DNA of 64,000 nucleotides from Vitellaria paradoxa (taxonomy: Eukaryota; Streptophyta; Magnoliopsida; Ericales; Sapotaceae): positions 27,577,246 to 27,641,245 of the forward strand of contig CM034238.1 in the NCBI GenBank assembly GCA_019916065.1, in the 5' to 3' direction. This document shows positions 42,501-53,309 of this stretch, in pieces. Under the pieces are notes generated by a model. It had not been told where the DNA came from. It saw only the letters and a program-made list of their open reading frames with translations, and did no database searches. Position 1 is the stretch's first letter. Each line of letters begins with the position of its first letter. A program made the position numbers and the translations under genes.

Positions 42501-42836
42501 AGAGGGGAGAATGATCAAGCTATGGGAATAAGCCTGGATCTAATCGATGAAAGAAGAGAACTGGCAGCACTAAGGTTAGCCAACTACCAGCAAGAGACAA
42601 GGAAGAAATTTAATAAAGGGGTCAGACATAGAGAATTTCGTACTGGAGATTGGGTGCTGAGAAAATTGATGGGAAGCAGGAAAGATCAAACTGAAGGAAA
42701 GCTTGGAGCTAATTGGGAAGGACCATTCACCGTCTCTGAGGTGCTCGGCAATGGCGCCTACAAGTTAATTGACATGGAGGGAAAGCCAATCAAAAGACCA
42801 TGGAATATAACCCATCTAAAGTTGTACTATCATTAA
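39540..42836 (+). CDS. pol: Tat polyprotein: RT, RNase H, second RNase H, integrase
   Basis: An uninterrupted frame from the gap edge to 42836 (first Met at 39567, so the true start is upstream in the gap). Counting from that Met: reverse transcriptase about 110-290 with VYIDDMVV near 226; Ty3-type RNase H about 365-485; a second RNase H about 515-640 (EVDGSS, NNEAEYEALLAG, DSQLV, HADALA), the hallmark of the Tat clade; an HHCC zinc finger about 745-790; the integrase core with Asp (GLDIVGP, ~811), Asp (SDNGTQ, ~872) and Glu (GQAEATNK, ~908). All catalytic residues are present and no chromodomain follows. The intact frame suggests recent activity. Confidence 0.93.
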   Translation: MDDVGGDPQMKATEGLEKYQIGSVEDDRFFLIDANLSAEEKLELTEMLLKNIGTFAWTPHEMPGISPEVMTHKLNVNPEVKPVVQKARRSALQHAEAVIEEVGRLLEAEAIREVSYPEWLVNTVVVKKKNGKWRVCVDYTNLNKACPKDPFPLPKIDQLVDSTAGCSRMSFLDAYRGYHQIPMFGPDEEKTSFITPRGIYCYRVMPFGLKNAGATYQRLVTKIFKKDLGQTMEVYIDDMVVKSKEPNTHLQHLQHVFSTLDRYGLKLNAAKCAFGVGSGKFLGHLVSRRGIEADPEQIRTIQSVSPPRTKKEVQKLTGMVAALNRFISRSSDKCRPFFRLLKGVNKMQWDAEADAALEKLKEYLTTVPILSTPQPGDILQLYLAVSEHAVSAVLLREEHGKQHPIYYVSKTMQGAETRYLPLEKLTLALIMASRKLAHYFHAHTIQVVTDQPIGHVLKRADVSGQLAKWAVSLGAFDIKFIPRTAIKAQVLADFVAEFSTPACGQTKEVWHVEIRSAPAEHNEAEQPWQIEVDGSSTRKRGGVGIVLTTPEGVSIEYAIKLEFEVTNNEAEYEALLAGLDIARRLMADDIVIRTDSQLVANQLKGEYLSRSEKMAEYLEVAKKRIEGFNKASVELIGRDHNAHADALATLAASSRIRLTDQVFMEVIKRPSITKDVEVMCADLAPSWMDPIITYLKDGTLPEDKTEAKKLRIKAARFWLSPDQKLYKKSFTGPYLLCVHPDKVQDFLYEFHEGVCGAHTGGISLAHRAITQGYWWPKMGYDAQAYVRRCKKCQKFAPIPHQPAQELSPLTSPWPFAQWGLDIVGPLPSASGNRKFLVVGTDYFTKWVEAEPLAHIKDADTIRFIWKNIITRYGIPRTLISDNGTQFDSAPFREYCSRYGVKNIYSTPAYPQSNGQAEATNKVILNGIKKRLEAAKGRWVDELPSVLWTYRTTPRRSTGESPFSLAYGIEAVIPLEVGLPSIITLSFDRGENDQAMGISLDLIDERRELAALRLANYQQETRKKFNKGVRHREFRTGDWVLRKLMGSRKDQTEGKLGANWEGPFTVSEVLGNGAYKLIDMEGKPIKRPWNITHLKLYYH

Positions 42837-44014
42837 TTTTTTCTTCACATTTGTTGATTAAAGACTCTGCACGAATATTGAAAAGCAATTCTTTTTACAA
42901 AGCAAAAGCAAACTCAAAAGCTTGAGATCACTCCCTGCTTAACAAAAAGACGCCACGTCACTTTGGGTGGTGGCATGGAAAAGAGCCATGCTCGGCTCCC
43001 GAGCATTGGTACGAAAAGAATGCCCCATCTCCATCGATGTTGGCACATTCCTAGTTTATTTACTGACCAGGAAATGCTCTTTAGACTGAGATTCAATTCC
43101 TCGGTCTTCCGAAAAGAATTATCAAAAGAAGCCACGCTCGGCTTGCCCAGCGTTGGCACATTCCTGGTTTATTTACTGACCAGGAAATGCTCTTTAGACT
43201 GAAATTCAATTCCTCGGTCTTCTGAAAAGAATTATCAAAAGAAGCCACGCTCGGCTTGCCCAGCGTTGGCACATTCCTGGTTTATTTACTGACCAGGAAA
43301 TGCTCTTTAGACTGAGATTCAATTCCTCGGTCTTCTGAAAAGAATTATCAAAAGAAGCCACACTCGGCTTGCCTAGCGTTGGCACATTCCTGGTTTATTT
43401 ACTGACCAGGAAATGCTCTTTAGACTGAGATTCAATTCCTCAGTCTCCTGAAAAGAATTATCAAAAGAAATCCATGCTCGGTTCGCCGACAATTGGTACA
43501 GAAAGAACCCACATCATTTCTGATGGTGGCCCAATCTTGATTTATTCATCGACCAAATACGATTTTTTAAATCAAGATTCGATTCCTTAGTTTGTTAATT
43601 GGAAGCAAAAGAAGCATATTCTAAAGAGCTCAGCGCCAATATCATAAAGGTACACTTTTCCGATGCTCGGCATGAGGTTAAAAAGCGAAGATTTGTCAGA
43701 AGGTAGTTACCTCTGTTATTATGTGAAAGCAGGAGGACAGCCGAACTTATTGAGGTATGTGAGATTTATTAAAGTTATGCCTCTTTAACAAAAGCTTGAA
43801 GTCATTCTATGAAAAGCAAACTACTACATGAGCTTGTTACCTCTGAAGGGTTTACTGTTTAAAGTATTTCTGTTAGAAGTTGTGATTGCTCGGCAAAGTG
43901 GTACAAATCCAGACACCATACATACTTTAATACAAAGCACAAAATATGCAAACAGAAAGACAGACTGTCAATAGGGGGCAATTCATAAGCTTTTATTATA
44001 TGCCTCAGAGTACG
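42837..44014 (+). other. Tat element 3' region left of the Athila insertion
   Basis: Non-coding on the plus strand. It includes the 113-bp tandem array and, on the right, sequence with several GCTCGGC phrases shared with the remainder of the element beyond 57929. Confidence 0.6.
43041..43493. repeat. 113-bp tandem array, four units
   Basis: Four head-to-tail units start at 43041, 43154, 43267 and 43380 (each begins TTGGCACATTCC/TGGCACATTCCT and contains TTATTTACTGACCAGGAAAT and CTCGGCTTGCC). Units are nearly identical; a fifth diverged unit may follow. The array lies between pol and the 3' LTR, where Tat elements often carry such arrays. Confidence 0.92.
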
Positions 44015-45536
44015 TGATTGGACATCAATTGATACATATTTATACATTCAAATTACACTTGCACACATCATAAAAAGACATAAAATCTATGTTTTGTGCA
44101 GATTTCATCTCCATATCTCCAAAGTGGAATGTGTGTTGATTTCCATCACAAGAACAAGAAATTAAGCTACATTGAGGATGTTGAGAAGAAAGCATGCTGC
44201 ACAACACATCAAAGGATTGAAGCTATTTCAGAAGAAGAAGAAAATTCAGTTGAGATCAGTGCAAAGAGATCAGAATCACTATTCTGGAAATTTCTGCAGC
44301 AGGGGATCGTATTCGAATATGAGTTTGCTGTATTCGAATATGAGCTTCTTCACAGCAACGGATTCCATGTGACCCCAACTTCCCCACGTGATGTAACCTG
44401 CAATCCAGGGAGGGCAAATCAGGAAAAGATATAGGAGAGAGAAGAAGCCATCATGAGAAAAACATTCGGTTAGAGGAGAGAGAAAAGATATAGGAGAGAG
44501 AAGGAAGAAAGTAGGGAGAGGAGACCCACACGACAGGAAACAGAGAGCATTCGGCTGAAAAAATTGAGATTTCGTAGATAGAGTTTTTGGAGAGTTTTTC
44601 ATTGAGAGTTCAGAGTTTTATATAGGAATTTTAATTCAGCATTGGAGTTTTGGAGATTTACACATTGAATTCATTCCAATCTCTGTAATCAGATTTTGAA
44701 GTCTAAATCCATTTAACTTTCAATTTCAGATTGCAATGTCTTCCAATCAGATTTCCATTTCTGTTTTTCTTCTTTTCAACATGCTCGGCTAAGTTTTCTT
44801 GAGCCAAGGCAAGGGTAATGCCCTTCCAATGAATCTCAAGTGGCCGAACTTCATGAATTTACCTTGAGTTTTTATGGTTATCAAATCAATTTGCAGCTGG
44901 GTGTCTTAGAACTCATTGATTCAAGACCCGATTAATCCAACTTTGTATATCCTATTGATGAGTTCATAGGTGTTGCTTAACTTAGAACTCTCATGACATT
45001 GTTGTATGTGGGTTGCTAGAATTAGAACTCCTATTGTCCTTAAAATAGGTTATGCACATTGAGTGTTTAATCCATGGTTTGTTTCAATTGAAATTAATTT
45101 TCTCAAAAATCAGTACAAATTGATTTGGTAAATTTATAAGCTCTTGGCACTTGAAATTCATTTGGATTGGTATTAAACTTGCCTTGCTCAACCTTTTTAT
45201 CATTTAATCTTTAGTTTAAATTCACTTTGCTTTTGGAAAGTTAGTTCAAAATCATCAACCAACCAAATCAGATTTTAATTTTCTATTTTACATTTTTTTG
45301 TGAGTTGTGTTTTGCCAAATTAATCTCCATTAGAGTCATTCACTTCATTACTCCCTAGATCCCTGTGGAAATGACCTGGGACTTACCAGTTATTTTGTGC
45401 TTCAACCACACCTTGCACTTGGGGGAAAACTTGTCTTGACTTACCTCACTTAACATTTTCTTTAACTTTGAATTTATAATCTGAATTTTCATTTGAGCTT
45501 TTATCTTGAAGTGAGGTAATTAAACAAGAACAAGCA
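44015..45536 (+). repeat. Athila 5' LTR
   Basis: 1,522 bp, starts TGATTGGACATC and ends AACAAGCA. It contains a tandem pair of TATTCGAATA palindromes (44310 and 44331) 21 bp apart. Its right end is followed after 8 bp by the primer site. Confidence 0.95.
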
Positions 45537-45544
45537 CAAATTTA

Positions 45545-45563
45545 TGGCGCCGTTGCCGGGGAT
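45545..45563 (+). promoter_or_regulatory. tRNA-Asp primer binding site
   Basis: TGGCGCCGTTGCCGGGGAT, the usual primer site of Athila and related plant elements, complementary to the 3' end of tRNA-Asp (family knowledge). Confidence 0.9.
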
Positions 45564-45891
45564 CTTTGAGAAGCAATGGTGTTTTGAGCCTTTGGAGCAT
45601 TAACTGGCAGTACATCTCACCACCATTTTCAACAACAGAGCTGCTTAACTTGTTGAGTAACTTTGTTTCATCTCTATTTCTATTTCTTTTATAGTTTTAG
45701 TTGTTAGTTTAGTTTTAGAACTGCTTGCATCTGAATCCTGAAATTCTGATTCGAATCTATTTCATCTGATATTCGAATACGACTGCATTTCTCTGCTGAG
45801 AGCTGTAGTTGCAATTCTCTGTGAATCAGTAGATGAAATTGTGAAGTTAGGAGTTTAGATTGGAGTTTTATTTCAGTCTGAATTTCTGTTT
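45564..45891 (+). other. Athila leader
   Basis: Untranslated region between primer site and gag start. It contains one TTCGAA pair (45750 and 45772, spacing 22). Confidence 0.7.
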
Positions 45892-47796
45892 ATGCTTTTA
45901 AGGTCTGGTAAACTTGTTGGAAACAGATTTGAATTGCATTCTCCATCTTCTCTTGCTGAATTGATTGAATTTTCTGCACTACATTCCCAATCTGAATTTT
46001 CTGTTGCACATATGGATCCACCACCACCTGTTCTGCCGGAAGGAAGTGTTCAAGGAGAGAATGATCAAATGGATCAAAACATCCTTAGACCTCTCCGGGA
46101 ATATCTTTATCCAGCTAGACAAACCACTCCATCTTGCATTGTTCTTCCAAATGGACATCAGAATTTTTATCTTAAACCTGGAACAATTCAGCTGTTACCA
46201 ACTTTTCATGGCATGGACTCAGAAAATCCTTATATGCATATGAAAGAATTTGAAGATGTTTGTGGAACTTGCATGGATAGGAATGTTAATGAGGACATGG
46301 TTAGGCTTAAATTATTTCCATTTTCATTGAAAGACAAGGCAAAAATGTGGTTGAATTCACTTGAGCCTAGATCAATAGGTACTTGGAGAGACATGCAAAC
46401 AAAATTTTTGAAGAAGTATTTTCCTGCAAATAGAACTGTGATTCTTCAACAGCAAATAATGAATTTTGTGTGTAAATCCAATGAAACATTTGCTCAAGCA
46501 TGGGAAAGATTCAAGGAATTATTGCAAGCATGTCCACATCATGGTTTTGAATCTTGGAGAATTGTTAATTTTTTCCATAATGCATTAACTCCAAATCTGA
46601 AAATGTTGGTTGCCACCATGTGTAATGGTGAATTCTATGACAAAACTGCTGAAGAGGCTTTACATTTCTTTGATGCTTTAGCTGAAAACACTAAACAGTG
46701 GGAGGTAGTCTCCCCATTTTGTTCTGAATTTTCTGACAGATCAAATGATAGAGGAAAGCTCCATCTCAATGAGGCAGATGATGTTGGAGCTAGGCTGGCT
46801 GCATTGTCAAGAAAGATTGAATTGATGGAGCAAAAGAAGCAAACATTGAAGGAGAGTGAAGTTAAGTGTGTGATGTGTGAAACCGCAGACCACAGGACTG
46901 ATGATTGCCCAACACTTCCAGCCTTTAAGGAAGTTCTCTATGGTCAAGCAAATCCCACACAAGCTGCAAGACCCTTCAATCAAAATCAGGGGATGAACAC
47001 ATATTCGCAAGGCCATAGTCCATATTCGAATAGCTACAACCCTGGCTACAGAAATCATCCAAACCTTTCTTGGAAAGCAGAAGCACAGAACCAACAATAC
47101 CAACCTCAACAAAATGTGCAACCCCAACCATTTCCATCTCAGCCTTTTCAACCTCAGCAGAATTCAAATTTTTATCAGCCACCTCACAAAAGATCTTTGG
47201 AAGACACCTTGCAACAATTTATGCAAGGGCAGATTGGAACCAACAATCAGAATTCCAAATTTCAAGAGCAGACAAACAGGGCTATGGAAGACATCCGAAG
47301 TCAATTGTCAAAGCTAACTCAAGCTTTAACCATCAGAGAATCAGGAAAGCTTCCATCTCAGCCCAGACCAAATCCTACAAGCCAAGTTCATTTCAGTGAA
47401 TCATCTTCATCTGCTGCAAATGAAAATCTGGAGCATGTACAAGCTGTTTCAACATTGAGAAGTGGTAAGCAAATTGTCAAGCCAGATTACAAACCACCTG
47501 CTGAAGAAATTGAGGAAGAAAATGAGCAAGAAATAATGAAAAATGAAGAGGAAGTGCAGCTGAAACAGAAATTGGACAGCAAAACAGAAAGTGAACAAAA
47601 ACAGCAATTTAGCACTTCTGAGAAAGAAGTCATGTTTCAGAATGAAGAGCAAGAATTGAAGCAAAATGAAAGACTAATTGGGGACAACAAGTTGGACAGA
47701 CAATTTGAGGAAAAGCAGAATTTGAGTCAAGAAAATCAGGAAATTCTGATGCAGCCAAGAGGGATATTCGAATACCAGCAAGCAACATTCGAATAG
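45892..47796 (+). CDS. gag: Athila gag polyprotein
   Basis: 634 codons, start ATG at 45892. The retrotransposon gag domain is at about residues 100-265 (PTFHGMDSENPYMHMKEFED, WLNSLEPRSIGTWRDM, FAQAWERFKELLQACPHHG). One zinc knuckle lies near residue 325 (CVMCETADHRTDDC, C-x2-C-x4-H-x4-C). A long Gln/Asn/Pro-rich stretch and an acidic tail follow. It ends at TAG (47797-47799). The next frame (protease) is already open from 47750, so gag and protease overlap in different frames. Whether a +1 shift joins them or an indel broke them is not known. Confidence 0.92.
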   Translation: MLLRSGKLVGNRFELHSPSSLAELIEFSALHSQSEFSVAHMDPPPPVLPEGSVQGENDQMDQNILRPLREYLYPARQTTPSCIVLPNGHQNFYLKPGTIQLLPTFHGMDSENPYMHMKEFEDVCGTCMDRNVNEDMVRLKLFPFSLKDKAKMWLNSLEPRSIGTWRDMQTKFLKKYFPANRTVILQQQIMNFVCKSNETFAQAWERFKELLQACPHHGFESWRIVNFFHNALTPNLKMLVATMCNGEFYDKTAEEALHFFDALAENTKQWEVVSPFCSEFSDRSNDRGKLHLNEADDVGARLAALSRKIELMEQKKQTLKESEVKCVMCETADHRTDDCPTLPAFKEVLYGQANPTQAARPFNQNQGMNTYSQGHSPYSNSYNPGYRNHPNLSWKAEAQNQQYQPQQNVQPQPFPSQPFQPQQNSNFYQPPHKRSLEDTLQQFMQGQIGTNNQNSKFQEQTNRAMEDIRSQLSKLTQALTIRESGKLPSQPRPNPTSQVHFSESSSSAANENLEHVQAVSTLRSGKQIVKPDYKPPAEEIEEENEQEIMKNEEEVQLKQKLDSKTESEQKQQFSTSEKEVMFQNEEQELKQNERLIGDNKLDRQFEEKQNLSQENQEILMQPRGIFEYQQATFE

Positions 47797-48742
47797 CAGT
47801 AAGCAGCAAATCAGAATCCAGAGAACAGAGCAGGTAAATTCTGAAAATAAAGAGGAAATTTCTGATAATAAGAAAAAAATTTCTGAAGAAAATCAGTTTG
47901 AAAAGAGTGAGAAAGATTTTGAAAATAAAGAAATTTTGAATAAAACCAATTTGGACAAATCTGAATTTTTTCCAAAACTTCCATTTCCACAAAGATTGAA
48001 CAAAGCCAAGAAAGAGAATTTGAATTCTGACATCTATGAATTGTTCAAACAAGTCAGAATCAATATTCCCTTACTTGATGCAATTAAACAAAATCCATCC
48101 TATGGAAAATTTTTGAAAGATTTGTGTACTGTTAAGAGGAAAATGAATGTGAAAGAAAGAGCATTTTTGACTGAACAAGTGAGCTCCATTTTGCAATTTA
48201 AAACTCCTCCCAAATATAAAGATCCAGGTTGCCCCACCATAGCCTGCTTAATTGGGAATCAAAGGGTAGATCAAGCTTTGCTAGATTTAGGTGCAAGTGT
48301 CAACCTCTTACCATTCACTGTTTACAAACAGCTGGGGTTGGGAGAACTTAGACCTACAAGGGTGACATTACAACTTGCTGATAGGTCAGTTAAAGTCCCT
48401 AGGGGTGTGGTTGAGGATGTCTTGATTCAAGTGGATCATTTTTACTTTCCAGTGGACTTCATAGTGCTAGATACTCAGCCCATTCAAGGGAACCAACCAG
48501 CTGTACCTGTTATCCTAGGAAGACCATTTTTGGCCACCTCAAATGCCTTGATCAATTGTAGAACTGGAGTTATCAAGTTCTCCTTTGGAAACATGACAAT
48601 TGAGAAAAACATCTTCAAGGTGACCAAACAGCCGAGTGATTATGAAGAAGTAGAGGAAGTTGATTGGATTCAAACAACCACTCAAGATCACTTTGATAGA
48701 GAGTATTTTGATGACCCTTTAGGAGAAAGCCTTAGTGAATAA
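47750..48742 (+). CDS. Athila aspartic protease region
   Basis: Open from 47750 in the frame +1 to gag; the first usual start candidate is near 47936. The retropepsin-like part contains [13 protein letters not shown], the Athila form of the catalytic D-[ST]-G-A motif with Leu in place of Ser/Thr, and later [15 protein letters not shown]. It ends at TAA just after the pol frame has opened (48723), giving a second +1 overlap of 20 bp. There is no Met near the open start, so expression presumably depends on gag. Confidence 0.8.
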   Translation, partial: CSQEGYSNTSKQHSNSSKQQIRIQRTEQVNSENKEEISDNKKKISEENQFEKSEKDFENKEILNKTNLDKSEFFPKLPFPQRLNKAKKENLNSDIYELFKQVRINIPLLDAIKQNPSYGKFLKDLCTVKRKMNVKERAFLTEQVSSILQFKTPPKYKDPGCPTIACLIGNQRVDQALLDLGASVNLLPFTVYKQLGLGELRPTRVTLQLADRSVKVPRGVVEDVLIQVDHFYFPVDFIVLDTQPIQGNQPAVPVILGRPFLATSNALINCRTGVIKFSFGNMTIEKNIFKVTKQPSDYEEVEEVDWIQTTTQDHFDREYFDDPLGESLSE

Positions 48743-51700
48743 TGAGCAAGTTGATTTCCTAGCTGATTGTGACTTGGAGAATTGTGAGGGAGGAGAATTT
48801 GAGGAAATGAAAAATTCAGTGCTGATGATGAATCAGTGGAGACCAACTGTTGAGTCTTTAGAGCTGCCCATAGCCAAGCCTTTGTCATTTTTGGACCAGC
48901 CACCAAAACCTGAGAGAAAACCTTTGCCAAGTGACTTAAAATATGTATTTTTAGGTGAGGGAGAGTCCTATCCAGCTGTCATTTCATCTCAGCTGAGTTT
49001 GGACCAAGAAAATAGACTTGTGGAAGTCTTGAGGAAGCATAGAGGAGCTTTGGGCTGGACCATAGCAGACCTGCAAGGAATCAGTCCACTGATTTGCACC
49101 CATAGGATATTCTTGGAGGAGGAGGCCAAGCCTATTAGGCAAATGCAAAGGAGACTCAACCCCAACATGAAAGAGGTTGTTAGAGGGGAGGTAATCAAGC
49201 TATTGGATGCTGGAATTATCTACCCCATCTCAGATTCTAAGTGGGTGAGTCCAACTCAGGTAGTGCCTAAGAAATCTGGAGTGACTGTGATTAAGAATGA
49301 AAAAGAGGAATTAGTTCCAATGCGCATCCAAACAGGATGGCGCATGTGCATAGATTATAGAAAGTTGAATGCAGTCACAAGGAAAGATCACTTCCCTCTT
49401 CCATTCCTAGATCAGGTATTGGAAAGAGTGGCAGGGCATGCATTTTACTGTTTCTTGGATGGTTACTCTGGGTATAATCAGATTGAGATTGCATTGGAGG
49501 ATCAGGAAAAGACCACATTCACTTGCCCATTTGGCACATTTGCATATAGGCGTATGCCTTTTGGTCTTTGCAATGCTCCTGCAACATTTCAGAGATGTAT
49601 GATGAGTCTGTTTAGTGATTTTGTAGAGAGATTCCTTGAAGTTTTTATGGATGACTTTTCAGTATATGGCAGTGACTTTGATACATGTTTGGGAAACCTA
49701 GAGAAGGTTTTGATTAGATGTGAGGAGAAAAACTTGGTTTTGAATTGGGAAAAATGCCACTTTATGGTAACTCATGGAATTGTCCTTGGCCACATAGTGT
49801 CTTCTAGGGGGATAGAAGTAGACAAAGCTAAAGTGGAAATTATTCAAAAACTTCCTACCCCTAGATGTGTTAAGGATATCAGATCATTCCTTGGTCATGC
49901 TGGGTTTTATAGAAGGTTTATTGCATCATTCAGTGCCATTGCTAGACCTTTGTGCAACCTTCTATCCCAGGATGTTCCCTTTGATTGGACACCAGAGTGT
50001 CAGGCCTCATTTGATAGACTTAAGAGTTTGCTCACCTCAGCTCCCATTATGCAGCCACCAGACTGGACTTTACCATTTGAGATCATGTGTGATGCTAGTG
50101 ATTGTGCCATTGGTGCAGTGCTAGGACAGAGGAGGGATAGGAGACCACATGTGTTGTACTATGCTAGCAAAACCCTTAGTGAAGCACAAAGGAATTACAC
50201 TACTACTGAGAAGGAGTTGCTAGCAGTAGTATATGCCTTGGACAAGTTCAGATCATACCTGGTAGGTTCTCATGTCATAGTATACACTGACCATGCTGCT
50301 TTGAAGTATCTCTTGACCAAACCTGATGCTAAGCCTAGACTTATTAGATGGATTCTTCTGCTTCAAGAATTTGATTTAGAAATCAAGGACAAAAAGGGAG
50401 TTGAAAATGTAGTTGCTGATCACCTTTCTAGACTCCCACATCAAGATTTAGCATCTTTTGATTCTCCCATCAATGAGACATTCCCTGATGAGCAGTTGTT
50501 CCACATAGACTCTTCTGAGGTACCTTGGTTTGCAGATATAGCCAACTACCTAGCTTCAGGTATTGTGCCTTCTCACTGGACCATGTTGGATAGAAGGAAG
50601 TTCTTTAGGAATGTGAGACACTTTTTCTGGGATGACCCTTATTTGTTTAAGTATTGCTCAGATCAAGTCATAAGGAGATGCATACCCGAGAGTGAAGTAC
50701 AGAGTGTCATTAGTTTTTGTCATACTCTTGCATGTGGAGGTCATTTTTCAGCTAGGAAGACAGTGGCAAAGATTTTACAGAGTGGATTATTTTGGCCTAC
50801 CATGTTTAGGGATGTGCATGCCTTTTGTGTTGCTTGTGATAGGTGTCAAAGGCTTGGTAAGATCACTAGGAGAAACATGATGCCACTTCACCCCATTTAT
50901 GTGCTTGATATCTTTGATTGTTGGGGTATGGATTTTATGGGACCATTTGTGAATTCATTTGGCAATGAGTATATCTTAGTGGCAGTGGATTATGTTTCAA
51001 AGTGGATAGAAGCCATACCAACTAAGACCAATGACCACAAGGTAGTGATAAAATTTTTGAAGGAAAATGTGTTTTCAAGATTTGGAATGCCAAAGGCCAT
51101 GATAAGTGATAGGGGAACACATTTTTGCAATAGACATGTTGGTCTTTTGATGAAGAAGTATGGGGTGTTACATAAGGTTGGAACATCTTACCACCCCCAA
51201 ACAAGTGGACAAGCTGAATTAGCCAATAGAGAGATCAAAAGAATCATTGAAAAAACAGTGAATCCCACAAGGAAAGATTGGTCTTTGAAATTGGTTGATG
51301 CACTTTGGGCTTATAGGACTGCCTACAAGACTATCCTAGGCATGTCTCCTTATAGGTTAGTGTATGGAAAAGCTTGTCATCTTCCTGTGGAACTTGAACA
51401 CAAGGCTTTTTGGGCAGTGAGACATTTTAATGAGAGCATCACTGAATCTGGTTTTCAAAGAAAATTGCAACTAAATGAGCTTGAGGAGATTAGAAATGAT
51501 GCATATGAGAATGCTAAGATCACCAAGGATAGAGTGAAGAAATGGCATGATACACATATCCTCAAAAGAGAGTTGTTTGTGGGTCAAAAGGTCTTGTTGT
51601 ATGACTCAAGGTTACACTTGTTTCCCGGGAAATTGAAGTCCAGATGGAGTGGTCCATATGTGATTCAGAATATCACTGAGTTTGGGGCTGTTGACATTCA

Positions 51701-51818
51701 AAATCCAACCTCCAAAAATGTTTTTAGAGTGAATGGACAGAGATTGAAAGAGTATCATGAGAATTTTGTTGCTGAAGTGGAGAGTTGGGATCTTGAAGAT
51801 CCCCCAAATTCTGTTTGA
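48723..51818 (+). CDS. pol: Athila pol: RT, RNase H, integrase
   Basis: More than 1,000 codons with no interruption. Reverse transcriptase with FMDDFSVYG (the Athila form of YxDD, near residue 305 counted from 48735); RNase H with MCDASD and [10 protein letters not shown] and YTDHAAL; an integrase HHCC zinc finger (GGHFSARKT ... CDRCQRLG, near 660-700); and a core with Asp (WGMDFMGPF), Asp (ISDRGTHF) and Glu ([12 protein letters not shown]). All catalytic residues are present. The frame opens without an ATG and is in +1 relation to the protease frame. Ends TGA at 51816-51818. Confidence 0.93.
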   Translation, partial: EKALVNNEQVDFLADCDLENCEGGEFEEMKNSVLMMNQWRPTVESLELPIAKPLSFLDQPPKPERKPLPSDLKYVFLGEGESYPAVISSQLSLDQENRLVEVLRKHRGALGWTIADLQGISPLICTHRIFLEEEAKPIRQMQRRLNPNMKEVVRGEVIKLLDAGIIYPISDSKWVSPTQVVPKKSGVTVIKNEKEELVPMRIQTGWRMCIDYRKLNAVTRKDHFPLPFLDQVLERVAGHAFYCFLDGYSGYNQIEIALEDQEKTTFTCPFGTFAYRRMPFGLCNAPATFQRCMMSLFSDFVERFLEVFMDDFSVYGSDFDTCLGNLEKVLIRCEEKNLVLNWEKCHFMVTHGIVLGHIVSSRGIEVDKAKVEIIQKLPTPRCVKDIRSFLGHAGFYRRFIASFSAIARPLCNLLSQDVPFDWTPECQASFDRLKSLLTSAPIMQPPDWTLPFEIMCDASDCAIGAVLGQRRDRRPHVLYYASKTLSEAQRNYTTTEKELLAVVYALDKFRSYLVGSHVIVYTDHAALKYLLTKPDAKPRLIRWILLLQEFDLEIKDKKGVENVVADHLSRLPHQDLASFDSPINETFPDEQLFHIDSSEVPWFADIANYLASGIVPSHWTMLDRRKFFRNVRHFFWDDPYLFKYCSDQVIRRCIPESEVQSVISFCHTLACGGHFSARKTVAKILQSGLFWPTMFRDVHAFCVACDRCQRLGKITRRNMMPLHPIYVLDIFDCWGMDFMGPFVNSFGNEYILVAVDYVSKWIEAIPTKTNDHKVVIKFLKENVFSRFGMPKAMISDRGTHFCNRHVGLLMKKYGVLHKVGTSYHPQTSGQAELANREIKRIIEKTVNPTRKDWSLKLVDALWAYRTAYKTILGMSPYRLVYGKACHLPVELEHKAFWAVRHFNESITESGFQRKLQLNELEEIRNDAYENAKITKDRVKKWHDTHILKRELFVGQKVLLYDSRLHLFPGKLKSRWSGPYVIQNITEFGAVDIQNPTSKNVFRVNGQRLKEYHENFVAEVESWDLEDPPNSV

Positions 51819-53309
51819 ATGGAGGAAGAATTCTGATTTTGTATCATAGTAGTGTAGGTTCTGTTATGTTTTTGATTTTCTGTTTTCTTTGGTTTTTGTA
51901 ATTTTCTTTCTTTCATCTAAAAAAAAAAAAAAAAAAATTTTCAGTTTGCAAGTTTTAACACATTGGTTTCAGCAAGTTTCATGAAGAATTGAGAATTTCT
52001 GCTTTATGTTTTACTGATATTTGAATTTTCAAAGGTTGGAACTGACATGTGCTATTTGAGGTAGCAACATCACTTGTGGTGGACCTACTTGAGAGTCAAG
52101 TGGAATAAATGCATTGGCTTGATGTGTTTTGGGAGTATAATGCATTAACCAAAGTGGGTAGCACATGCTTTCAAATTGTTTCAGAATGCAGCCAAAGAAT
52201 TTCAATTGAGCATGCTTCATTAAGGATCAAGTCACATCAGCAGGTGCAACAAAAACTGATCAAATCTGGTACTGCTATTAAGTCCAAATCATCTCATTTG
52301 AATAGCTGAATAGTCATTTGAATAGGCCATCTGAGCACAAAATCTCAATCTGTGAACAGCAACCCATCTTGCATACTTACTGATTTCCTGCATCTTGGTT
52401 GTTTGTGATGCTTGGCAAAACCTCATTGATCTTTAATTACACTCAACCCATTTTGTATTGTTTTGGTTCTACTGATTTGCATTTTCTTTGAGAATATTGC
52501 ATTGAACAAGTTGGGGGGAGCAACTGTTTTGGTAATACCTTGGAGTTTCAGCTGGTCTACATCACTCAAACATGTTAACCTTAAACTCAGCAGGTACCTC
52601 TTTTCCTTTTGCACTTTATTCCAAATTGATTGACTTGTTTGTGCATTGAGGACAATGCTTGTTTTTAGTTGGGGGGGGACACAATCTGAGTTTGTGAATG
52701 TGAATAGTTTTTACTGAAATTTGCTGAATTGGGTGATTGGATATGATCAGAATGTTTTGAATATGATTTGGAATTGCTTGAATTGAATTAAGATCATGCT
52801 TATGTCAGTTTGAGTTTGCATATGTTGAAAATTTGAAAAAAATTTTTTTTTTTTTGGAAATCTTGGAAAAATTGCAAAACTTCTTCTTGAATTAGTTATT
52901 CTTTTGAAATAATTTTCGAATCCTAGCTGTTGGCAAAACTTAATTTGAGTATTCTTAAGAAATGGGGAAGAATTTCTGGTTTTCTGGACACTGGAATTGC
53001 AAAGTGCTGATAACCCGTATTCGAATATGGGTCTGGGTATTCGAATATGATGTCAGTTTTAAATCCTGTATATACCCGTAAGTGGCCTCATTTAAGGTCC
53101 TGTTCTATTCGAATACGAGCCCTGGTGCCCACAACCCTGAAACCTTCACCATTCCACATCTTCCTCCAGCCTTTTACTTTCAGATTACTTGAGTGAGATT
53201 TTGAGTTGACATTGAAAGGAAGATTCAGATACAGAGCTGCGATTGAAGAAGCTAGGGTTTACAGCTTTGGAGAATTTCTGATAAAGGGTGAAAAATCAAG
53301 TGAAGCAAA
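51819..53309 (+). other. Athila spacer with internal polypurine-like tracts
   Basis: Non-coding. It has an A-run at about 51919-51937, two TTGGGGGG-type tracts (about 52511-52520 and 52671-52680) resembling the terminal polypurine tract, and several TTCGAA/TTTGAA pairs. The tracts could be internal plus-strand priming sites (inference). Confidence 0.55.

Larger units (their letters stand above)
39540..44014 (+). mobile_element. Tat-lineage Ty3/gypsy element, left part (pol and 3' UTR)
   Basis: Left portion of a Tat retrotransposon whose right portion continues at 57929 after the Athila insertion (target duplication GTACG at 44010-44014 and 57929-57933). It carries an intact pol and a tandem-repeat 3' region. 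The 5' LTR, gag and protease are missing at the assembly gap. Confidence 0.85.

Noticed and set aside
43041..43493. 113-bp repeats as a CRISPR-like array
   Set aside because: Units are joined without spacers, lie inside a plant retrotransposon and fit a Tat 3' tandem array.
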